NCBI GenBank assembly: GCA_964521255.1
Contig: CAZFRM010000019.1
Location: forward strand, 20,100-84,099
Origin: ZC4RG29 sp964521255
Lineage (GTDB): Bacteria > Bacteroidota > Bacteroidia > Cytophagales > Cyclobacteriaceae
DNA length: 64,000 nt
Direction of reading: 5' to 3'
Shown here: positions 18,370-25,263 of the stretch, in pieces
How the letters are laid out: each line of letters opens with the position of its first letter
How positions within the stretch are numbered: the stretch's first letter is position 1
Program-made: the position numbers and the translations under genes
Notes under the pieces: model-generated
What the model was told of the DNA's origin: nothing
The model's database searches: none
What the model saw: only the letters and a program-made list of their open reading frames with translations

Positions 18370-19161
18370 TTGGCAAGCAGCCTTGAACTGAACTTTTCAT
18401 TTTCTTTTCCGTGTACAATTTGGAAAATGGTTGCTCTCCCAGACGAAAAAATACTTTTGCTGGAAATTCGTGATGAAGCGAGCCGCCAGGTAAGTTTTTC
18501 TGCCCTGCACTATTCGCTGAAAACATTCTTGTGGAAAGATTTTCAATTAGACGAATCGTGGTGGTCAGGATTGCTTGCAGCCTATAAGTCAGTATTTCTC
18601 CTTCAGAATTACACAAACCAGGATAATCCTGATGCTACTAAACTCCTGGCATTGGATGTTCATTCTTGTAAAATCTTATGGGAACAGGAGACTTTCTCGT
18701 TTTCCAACTTTAGTAACGAAAATGTGCTGGGCACGAGTGGAAGGGAAGATCCAAAACCTGTCTTATTAGACCTGTTTACCGGAAAGGTTATTGATGAAAA
18801 TGTAAAATTAGATTACACTACTGATAAAATTTCAGAGCCCCTTCGTCCGTTTCAATACCAGGAGGGAACCGGCTATAACGATACGGTGAGTACTTTTTTG
18901 TCGAGCCGTTTTTCAATCAAGCCTGAAGGAACGGTTGAATACCTGGAACATGATGGTTTGATCGTCATATCATACTACCTTCGCGAGCAGAGTGGTTTGG
19001 TTAATTTTTTGTTGGTGTTGAATAATGAAGGCAAAATTTTGCTCCGGGAGAAAATTGATGAGCAGTTGAAAGGTTTAGGTGTAGATACTTTTTTCATCCT
19101 CTCAGGTTGTTTATTTTTCGTGCGCAATAAGCGAGAACTTTTAAGCTATTTAATATTATGA
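18370..19161 (+). CDS. DUF4905-like protein of unknown function
   Basis: About 263 residues. The open frame begins at 18289, but that would overlap the divergent NfeD gene. I use the TTG at 18370, since FSFSFPCTIWKMVALPDEKI already looks like part of the conserved N-terminus; the ATG at 18427 would cut it. The protein is beta-rich with many aromatic residues and has no signal peptide or catalytic motif I recognise. It overlaps the LysM gene start by 4 bases (ATGA), so the two are coupled. Confidence 0.6.
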   Translation: MASSLELNFSFSFPCTIWKMVALPDEKILLLEIRDEASRQVSFSALHYSLKTFLWKDFQLDESWWSGLLAAYKSVFLLQNYTNQDNPDATKLLALDVHSCKILWEQETFSFSNFSNENVLGTSGREDPKPVLLDLFTGKVIDENVKLDYTTDKISEPLRPFQYQEGTGYNDTVSTFLSSRFSIKPEGTVEYLEHDGLIVISYYLREQSGLVNFLLVLNNEGKILLREKIDEQLKGLGVDTFFILSGCLFFVRNKRELLSYLIL

Positions 19162-20219
19162 TTGAGGCATTGCTTGTAGTAGGATTATCATTTTTTAATC
19201 CCCAGGTGCCCGCAGATTCTTTGGGTACTGAAACGATTGATGGTAAGGTGGTGGTAGTTCACCAGGTTGATGACAAAGAAACGCTGTATAGTCTGGCAAG
19301 ACGTTATGGTACAACGGTAGATGCCATCATTCAAATTAATCCGCTTGCTAAAGATGGATTATCTATCGGACAAGTATTAAAGATTCCCTATTCGAAAAAA
19401 CAGGTTGCCGCTGCTACACCGGGTGGCGTGCATAAAGTTGCAGAAAAGGAAACGCTTTATTCTATTTCAAGAATGTACAATGTTTCTATTGATGATATCA
19501 AAGAGTGGAATCACCTGACTTCAAATTCACTATCACTGGGGCAGGAACTTGTTATTAAGAAGACAAGTACTCAACCTTCGATAACTACAATCACACCGGC
19601 TAATGTTGAGACGACTACACAAAAAGGAGTTCACCAGGTAGAACAGAAAGAAACATTGTTCTCCATTTCGCGCCAGTACAATATTAGTGTTGATGATCTT
19701 CGCCGATGGAATAATATTGAAGGGGATGAACTAAAGATAGGACAATTGCTTTTTGTTGCGCCTCCCAAAAATAATAATGTTGCTGAGCAGCAAACCTCAA
19801 CATCAGTTCCGGCTTCAGCTCCAGTTGTGAAAGAACAAGCAACAAGTAATAGTCCATCAACTACTGCCTCTTCAACTACTCAAACTCCCAAAAATACTTC
19901 AACCGCTTCTTCGCGCACCATCACCATTCCTGAAAATACCACCAGTGGTGATGAGGTTATTCAGGCCGGTCTTGCAGAATTGATTGAAGGAACAGAAGGC
20001 AATCGAAAATATCTTGCGTTGCACCGTACCGCGCCCGTGGGCACAATTCTGAAAGTGCGAAATGAAATGAACAATCGTGAAGTATTTGTTCGCGTCATGG
20101 GCAAGCTTCCGGATACAGCCCTTACAGACAAATTAATCATCAAAGTTTCTAAATCTGCTTATGATAGGCTTGGTGCAATTGATGCTAAGTTTAGGGTGGA
20201 GGTGACGTATTATAAATGA
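19158..20219 (+). CDS. LysM domain protein with RlpA-like C-terminal domain
   Basis: This 353-residue protein is exported, or at least envelope-directed (hydrophobic N-terminus, about 1-17). It has three LysM peptidoglycan-binding repeats, at about 33-77 (DDKETLYSLARRYGTTVDAI), 88-132 (EKETLYSISRMYNVSIDDI) and 156-198 (QKETLFSISRQYNISVDDL). A Ser/Thr-rich linker follows, then a C-terminal beta domain (about 255-353) resembling the double-psi barrel of RlpA (APVGTILKVRNEMNNREVFV). It probably binds and perhaps remodels peptidoglycan. Confidence 0.88.
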   Translation: MIEALLVVGLSFFNPQVPADSLGTETIDGKVVVVHQVDDKETLYSLARRYGTTVDAIIQINPLAKDGLSIGQVLKIPYSKKQVAAATPGGVHKVAEKETLYSISRMYNVSIDDIKEWNHLTSNSLSLGQELVIKKTSTQPSITTITPANVETTTQKGVHQVEQKETLFSISRQYNISVDDLRRWNNIEGDELKIGQLLFVAPPKNNNVAEQQTSTSVPASAPVVKEQATSNSPSTTASSTTQTPKNTSTASSRTITIPENTTSGDEVIQAGLAELIEGTEGNRKYLALHRTAPVGTILKVRNEMNNREVFVRVMGKLPDTALTDKLIIKVSKSAYDRLGAIDAKFRVEVTYYK

Positions 20220-20231
20220 TTAGCTAATTAG

Positions 20232-20276
20232 TGGATGCCTGCCTGCCCGCGATAGCCAACAGCTTGGCAGGCAGGT
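20232..20276. repeat. REP-like palindrome (GCCTGCCTGCC type)
   Basis: GATGCCTGCCTGCCCGC pairs with GGCAGGCAGGTGAG across a short AT-poor loop, 12 bases beyond the LysM stop. The same GCCTGCC/GGCAGG theme appears at 10422-10446 and 46720-46760. Confidence 0.75.
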
Positions 20277-20422
20277 GAGAATTAGCGGATTGATTAGAAC
20301 GCAAAAGGTGATCTAACCCTGTAAACATCCTCAGATTGCCTATTGACACATAGAAAATATGCTACCTTAAGAAAAATATTACTTATATATACACTCGTGT
20401 TAGGGTAGATGAATTCTTCGAT

Positions 20423-20430
20423 TATATTTG
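20423..20430 (+). promoter_or_regulatory. Candidate -7 promoter box (TATATTTG) for the SPFH/NAD-kinase-like unit
   Basis: TATATTTG matches TAnnTTTG and lies 60 bases before the SPFH start, after the REP. No clear TTG -33 box is at the ideal distance; GTGTTAGG is near the right place. Confidence 0.5.
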
Positions 20431-20489
20431 AAAGTTGTGTAAATTAATTTTAATCATCCTTCAACAGATCAATCCTAAATCTTAATAAC

Positions 20490-21509
20490 ATGTTCGGAAT
20501 AAAACACATTAAGTTTGACTCGATGACTTATGTTCTTCATTTTAAAAATGGCACCATTAAAAGGGAGGGACGAGGGCTTTCCTTTTTTTATTTCGCCCCT
20601 AATAGTTCTATTGTGGCTATACCAATGGGAAGTAATGATTTGCCATTTATTTTTAGCGAGACAACCAACGATTATCAAAGTGTTTCAATTCAAGGTCAGA
20701 TCAGTTACAAAATTGGGAACCCTAAAACACTTGCAGATACTTTAGATTTTACCGTTACTGATAGCGGACAGTATAAAAAGAATGATATCGAGAAATTGAA
20801 TCAAAGAATAATTAACGAGGCACAAACTGCTACAGCATCTTTTATTCATGGAATAAAACTCAAAGATGCAATACGCTCTGCTAAAGGTATAGAAGAAAAA
20901 ATTTTAAATGGACTTAAAGCATCCTCGGCAATTACAATGTTGGGAATAGAAATTTTAGGAGCAAATATTTTGGCAATTCAGGCAACGCCTGAAATGTCAA
21001 GAGCTTTGGAAACTGAAACACGAGAAAAATTGCAACAAGAAGCTGATCAAGCTATTTATGAACGGAGAAACTTTGCTGTTGAGCAAGAAAGAAAAATTAA
21101 AGAATCTGAACTGAATACAGAAATCGCTGTAGAAGAAAAGCAAAAACAAATTGCAGAAAAGAAAATGGAATCTCAGGTTCAAAAAGCTGAGAATGACAGA
21201 AAACTACGGGAAATGAAGTTGACGGCCGATATTGCAGTTGAAAATCAGCGGAAGCAACTTATTGAACAAAAAACTGCAAACGACAAAAAGGAAGCTGAAA
21301 CACAAGGGTACGTAATTGAGACTACGTTAAGGCCATATAAAGATATTGACTGGAAAACTTTAACTGCCTTAAACAATAATCCTGATCCAAAATTTAATAT
21401 ATCATTAGCCTTTAGACAGATTGCTGAGAATGCTGATAAAATCGGCAACTTAAACATTAGCCCTGAGCTTTTGGATTCTATTTTAAATGACAAGAGCAAT
21501 AAAAAATGA
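20490..21509 (+). CDS. SPFH/band-7 domain protein
   Basis: This 339-residue protein has an SPFH-like beta-rich domain at about 1-185 (for example SVSIQGQISYKIGNPKTLAD) and a long charged coiled coil at about 190-280, rich in Glu, Lys and Gln (EREKLQQEADQA-type repeats). A C-terminal folded tail follows. No membrane helix is obvious at the N-terminus, unlike stomatins, so membrane attachment may be peripheral. SPFH proteins form large oligomeric rings or cages on membranes. It overlaps the next gene by 4 bases. The codon use is visibly more AT-rich than the neighbours. Confidence 0.85.
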   Translation: MFGIKHIKFDSMTYVLHFKNGTIKREGRGLSFFYFAPNSSIVAIPMGSNDLPFIFSETTNDYQSVSIQGQISYKIGNPKTLADTLDFTVTDSGQYKKNDIEKLNQRIINEAQTATASFIHGIKLKDAIRSAKGIEEKILNGLKASSAITMLGIEILGANILAIQATPEMSRALETETREKLQQEADQAIYERRNFAVEQERKIKESELNTEIAVEEKQKQIAEKKMESQVQKAENDRKLREMKLTADIAVENQRKQLIEQKTANDKKEAETQGYVIETTLRPYKDIDWKTLTALNNNPDPKFNISLAFRQIAENADKIGNLNISPELLDSILNDKSNKK

Positions 21510-22426
21510 GCATTGAGTATGCCATTATTGTTAAAAATAAGACAAGACTTGAGACTCTAATAGAACGCTTTAACACAAAAGCTCAAGCAAAGTTTTATAT
21601 TGAGCGGCAGGGTGGAAATTTTAATGATTATGTTTTGGAACACGAAACTTTTCATAGCTCTTTAACCACGCTACAAACACAACTTTCAAGCGTAATAAAG
21701 CATAAAATCGTAGAGAGAGCTTTTGTTCCATCCTATATTTTCACAGAGAAAAATTTAATTGTAGTTATTGGCCAGGATGGTCTTGTGGCGAATACCGCAA
21801 AATACTCGAAAGGCATTCCATTGATTGCGGTCAACCCAGATAGGCAACGATATGACGGAGTTTTATTACCATTTGATACGTCAAATTTTTTATTTGGAGT
21901 TGAGTCCGTTTTGAAAAGTGACTATAAACACAAAACTGTACGTTTTGCAGAGGCCAGATTGAACGATGGCCAAAGGCTTCTTGCATTTAATGACTTATTC
22001 ATTGGTGCTTCTTCTCATATCTCAGCTCGCTATAAAATATCATTCAATAAAAAAACAGAGGAACAATCTTCAAGTGGACTTATTGTTTCAACTCCAGCAG
22101 GTTCGACTGGGTGGTTAAGCTCAATTTTCAATATGGCTTATGGTGTTGCAAGTATGTATGAAAAAAATATTAAGCTTAAGCGACCAAAGCTTAAAGATAA
22201 TGATTTGCTCTTTGCAGTAAGAGAACCTTTCCAGAGCATCAGGACACAAATTGGAATAACAGCAGGTATAATAAAAGGACAAGGAAGTCTATCAATTGAA
22301 TCACTAATGCCATCAAATGGTGTTATTTTTAGCGATGGGATTGAAAATGATTTTTTAAAGTTTAATAGCGGAACTATTGCTACCATAGGACTTTCAAAAG
22401 AAAAAGCAATACTGGTGACTATTTGA
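21506..22426 (+). CDS. NAD-kinase-like protein
   Basis: A 306-residue protein with two NAD-kinase hallmarks. VVIGQDGLVANTAKY at about 86-100 sits where kinases have GGDG, and IVSTPAGSTGWLSSI at about 192-206 matches the conserved STPxGSTAY motif. A late segment IFSDGIENDFL also fits the family. The second Gly of GGDG is Gln here, so activity or substrate may differ. The N-terminal extension of about 80 residues is unusual. The start is inside the SPFH stop (ATGA), implying coupled translation and a shared job. Confidence 0.78.
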   Translation: MSIEYAIIVKNKTRLETLIERFNTKAQAKFYIERQGGNFNDYVLEHETFHSSLTTLQTQLSSVIKHKIVERAFVPSYIFTEKNLIVVIGQDGLVANTAKYSKGIPLIAVNPDRQRYDGVLLPFDTSNFLFGVESVLKSDYKHKTVRFAEARLNDGQRLLAFNDLFIGASSHISARYKISFNKKTEEQSSSGLIVSTPAGSTGWLSSIFNMAYGVASMYEKNIKLKRPKLKDNDLLFAVREPFQSIRTQIGITAGIIKGQGSLSIESLMPSNGVIFSDGIENDFLKFNSGTIATIGLSKEKAILVTI

Positions 22427-22451
22427 CTACAATTGATTCAACTTTTACCAA

Positions 22452-22712
22452 TCAATACATCAGTACATCACTCACCCTACTAATTGATTCCTTATTTTGC
22501 TCTTTCACATTTCCTCTCTTTTCCAAGCGTGTAACAATAAGGAAGAGGATAAGCAGGAATGCAATGATTAAGAAATAAACGACAACCCTGGTGATTCGTT
22601 TTATTTTTACCTCGCGCTCATGCCGTGCCATCAGCTCACCGTAATTCCGGTGATGGGCTATTCGTCCGGCATTCATCATCTGCCTGCGCAAGCGTATTTC
22701 ATTTCTTCCCAT
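22452..22712 (-). CDS. Small single-pass membrane protein, unknown
   Basis: An 86-residue protein with a basic N-terminal third (MGRNEIRLRRQMMNAGR), one membrane helix at about 42-62 (VVVYFLIIAFLLILFLIV) and a polar tail. It overlaps the end of the sigma factor gene by 14 bases and is therefore probably translated with it. The position suits a regulator of the sigma factor, but no anti-sigma motif is visible. Confidence 0.65.
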   Translation of the reverse strand: MGRNEIRLRRQMMNAGRIAHHRNYGELMARHEREVKIKRITRVVVYFLIIAFLLILFLIVTRLEKRGNVKEQNKESISRVSDVLMY

Positions 22713-23265
22713 CGTACTTGATAGTAAGGTTGAATTTCTTTCTCAATTTATCCAATGCACGATACGTTCGCATTTTGGCGCCGCTTTCTGTAATGTTCAG
22801 AATAAAAGCAATCTCGTTAAAATCTTTGTCTTCAAAGAACCTGAGTTCCAATACTTCCAGCATTTCGGTTGGAAGTTCTTTCAAATATTCCAAAAGCCGC
22901 TTCACCAATTCTTCGTCCCATCCCTCATCACTAAGCTCAATGAGTTCTCTTACTTTTACTTCTTCAATGCTAAATACTTTATCACGGTTTACCTTTCGGT
23001 AGTGCTTGTTAATTTCATTGCTGGCGATCCGGTAAAACCAGGCTGAAACGGGAACTCCACGATACTCGAAGTTATTTACATTACGAAGAGCATTGAGAAA
23101 TGTTTGAGAACAAAGATCGGCGGTAAGATCTTCATCATCGGTTTGGCGGTAAATGAAATTGAAGATGCGATCGAAATATTTCTCATACAATTCACCAAAG
23201 GCCTTTGAGTCGCGTTTCGATCGCTCCAGGATTTCGTATTCCTTCCGGATTTCGTCTTCGGTCAT
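22699..23265 (-). CDS. ECF-type RNA polymerase sigma factor
   Basis: A 188-residue sigma-70 family protein. Region 2 covers about 20-90 (FGELYEKYFDRIFNFIYRQ, then ADLCSQTFLNALRNV and WFYRIASNEINKHYR), and region 4 about 125-180 (LPTEMLEVLELRFFEDKDF, EIAFILNITESGAKMRTYRA). It drives an unknown regulon. A small membrane protein overlaps its 3' end. No separate zinc-finger anti-sigma gene is adjacent. Confidence 0.92.
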   Translation of the reverse strand: MTEDEIRKEYEILERSKRDSKAFGELYEKYFDRIFNFIYRQTDDEDLTADLCSQTFLNALRNVNNFEYRGVPVSAWFYRIASNEINKHYRKVNRDKVFSIEEVKVRELIELSDEGWDEELVKRLLEYLKELPTEMLEVLELRFFEDKDFNEIAFILNITESGAKMRTYRALDKLRKKFNLTIKYDGKK

Positions 23266-23282
23266 GCGAAATCAATTTAGCC

Positions 23283-23420
23283 TCTTAATCCGGGAAGAAA
23301 AAAAAGTCACAAGCCGTTTTGTGCCATTTTGTGTTTTTGAGATTTTGTGGCTTGAGTACAGTGACTATTGCCACAAAAGCACTAAGACACGAAAGATCAC
23401 ACAAGAATTTTTGGATTTAA
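23283..23420. repeat. CACAAAA/TTTTGTG repeat block upstream of the sigma factor gene
   Basis: Several imperfect copies of GTCACAAGCC / TTTTGTGTTTTTG / GCCACAAAAGCACTAAGACAC lie in both orientations, able to fold into a long hairpin. Similar text (CACTAAGGCACCAAGCCACT) occurs at 56480-56560. It carries no gene. Confidence 0.6.
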
Positions 23421-23459
23421 GTTGGACAAGACGAGGCTGATCTCATGAATTTACTTGTT

Positions 23460-23682
23460 TTTCAAATCAACTTTCAATATTACAATATCCTNNNNNNNNN
23501 NNNNNNNNNNNNNNNNNNNNNNNNNNNNNNNNNNNNNNNNNNNNNNNNNNNNNNNNNNNNNNNNNNNNNNNNNNNNNNNNNNNNNNNNNNNGCAACTCAT
23601 TATCAGGTTTTATATTATGCTCTTTATCATAGCCGCTCCATTGGCTGTTAGCCACATAGTAAAAGGTGTTATCGTAAACACT
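23460..23682 (-). pseudogene. Second copy of the 3' end of the propeller gene, split by the N gap
   Basis: The bases at 23460-23491 and 23592-23682 reproduce 23794-23916, the end of the intact gene, with only a few differences (for example GGCTGTTAG for GGCTATTAG). The flanks of the N run are contiguous in the intact copy, so the gap falls in the middle of this duplicate. It is a fragment of about 40 codons and cannot function. Confidence 0.85.
23492..23591. other. Assembly gap, 100 N
   Basis: Exactly 100 N, the usual placeholder for a gap of unknown length. The sequence to its left ends ACAATATCCT and to its right begins GCAACTCATT, which are directly joined in the nearby intact copy at 23816-23835. 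Confidence 0.98.
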
Positions 23683-23695
23683 TTCTTAATACAGG

Positions 23696-23790
23696 GTCCC
23701 GCAGATTTCCGCAGATGTTAATTGAAAGCTTCTGAATTATCAGGAAGAATGGATTTTTATCTGCGTTTATCTGCGCAATCTGCGGGAGAA
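23696..23790. repeat. Hairpin repeat of CCGCAGAT/ATCTGCGG type
   Basis: TCCCGCAGATTTCCGCAGAT pairs imperfectly with ATCTGCGCAATCTGCGGGA about 60 bases later. It lies between the truncated and the intact copy of the propeller-gene 3' end. Confidence 0.7.
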
Positions 23791-25056
23791 TTATTTTAAA
23801 TCAACTTTCAATATTACAATATCCTGCAACTCATTATCAGGTTTTATATTATGCTCTTTATCATAGCCGCTCCATTGGCTATTAGCCACATAGTAAAAGG
23901 TGTTATCGTAAACACTGCCCAAAGTAGGTTCATTAAATGCCGGATGGGCCTGATCGATTATGGTATATGAGATGAGTTTGTCTTGTTCTTTGTTAAGTAC
24001 ATAGCGGGTAACGCGCATAGGTTTAATAAAATTTTGAATGGCAATCAACGAGTTGTTATAATAGGAGAGACCGTCTACTCCCTTGAGGGACAAATCGAAA
24101 TCTTTTGTCAGAAGCGTAAGCTTCATATCTTTCATGCTCAAACGGAAAATACCTTTAACATAATCGGCAATAAAAAGATAATTGCCATCGTCCGAAAACG
24201 TAATGCCTTGTATGTTCCGGAATTCGTCTGACGAATAAAATTGCTCAAGCTTACCTGTTGATTCATTTACTTTAAAGATCAGATTGCTTTTGCTATCGGA
24301 AGTATATACATCACCTTTTTTATCCATCGTCAAATCACCCAATACCAATTGAAGGGAGGGATTTTCCGGTTCGAATTTTTTTATCAGCTTTCCCGTTCGC
24401 AGATCATATTTAAAAACGGCTGAAGGCTGAAGCGCATTATAGTTTTCCATTTCTTCCATGGGTGAAGAACTTGCCCACAAGATTTTCTTTTTACCATCCA
24501 CCTTGATACCGAACACAGAGCATAATCCATCTTGTCCGCTTTTTGTAAAGTCTTTAACTGTTCCGTTTTCCACTTTTATTATTTTTCTTTTATGAACACT
24601 GCCACCATAAAAATCTTTTTCTGATGCTGTAATGGATTCCAGGTGGAGTGATCGGTCTTTAATAACGAAGGCGGTATCGGATGTAGTAATTACTTTGGAA
24701 GCATTCTTTTTAATTTCCTTCAGTTGCTCAAATTCTTTCGTTCCTTTTAATGAATTTAATTCGGGAATGTCAATCACAAAATCAGATTGAATTAGAATAG
24801 CTTCTTTTAAAAACTTAAGAGCCTCTGTTTTTTTGTTGTTGAGGGCTGCAGCAATGCCGGCCTGGTACAAAATGCCCTGGTGGTAGGGATGAATATCGTG
24901 AGCTTTTATAATGTTTTCATAAAATTTAACATTATCTCCCTGTCCGCGCGCTTTCATAGCCTGAGTGTAGTATTGCTGAAGCTCATTTGATTGGGATTTA
25001 ACAGGCAGGAAAGCAATCAACAAAAGAGAAGCGATTAGTACAGATTTCATAAACAT
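23791..25056 (-). CDS. Secreted TPR-like / SMP-30-type beta-propeller protein
   Basis: A 421-residue exported protein with a signal peptide at about 1-21 (VLIASLLLIAFLPVKSQ). An N-terminal helical repeat region at about 22-115 resembles TPRs (AALNNKKTEALKFLKEAI). A C-terminal propeller at about 170-421 has strands such as GDVYTSDSKSNLIFKVN and GITFSDDGNYLFIADYVKGI, as in gluconolactonase/SMP-30-like folds. Enzyme activity cannot be inferred. A partial second copy of its last 40 codons lies downstream. Confidence 0.78.
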   Translation of the reverse strand: MFMKSVLIASLLLIAFLPVKSQSNELQQYYTQAMKARGQGDNVKFYENIIKAHDIHPYHQGILYQAGIAAALNNKKTEALKFLKEAILIQSDFVIDIPELNSLKGTKEFEQLKEIKKNASKVITTSDTAFVIKDRSLHLESITASEKDFYGGSVHKRKIIKVENGTVKDFTKSGQDGLCSVFGIKVDGKKKILWASSSPMEEMENYNALQPSAVFKYDLRTGKLIKKFEPENPSLQLVLGDLTMDKKGDVYTSDSKSNLIFKVNESTGKLEQFYSSDEFRNIQGITFSDDGNYLFIADYVKGIFRLSMKDMKLTLLTKDFDLSLKGVDGLSYYNNSLIAIQNFIKPMRVTRYVLNKEQDKLISYTIIDQAHPAFNEPTLGSVYDNTFYYVANSQWSGYDKEHNIKPDNELQDIVILKVDLK

Positions 25057-25245
25057 ATTAACAAAGTAGAATTAAGTATCACCTCTAAAATAGCCTTTTG
25101 GCTTTTCACTGTATCAACTTAAGCTTCGATATTTAATATTCTAAATTTGGAGCACGGGAAGTGAGTGATATTGTTTGACTTAATGGACAGGCACAAAAAA
25201 TCATATCCCCTAATTCGGGGGATTACGTATCTTAGATATTGAGAT

Positions 25246-25253
25246 TACTTTTG
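25246..25253 (+). promoter_or_regulatory. Candidate -7 promoter box (TACTTTTG)
   Basis: TACTTTTG fits TAnnTTTG and ends 10 bases before the kinase start codon. A small CCCC/GGGG hairpin lies just upstream (25207-25221). No TTG box at ideal spacing. Confidence 0.4.
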
Positions 25254-25263
25254 TGGTTAATTT

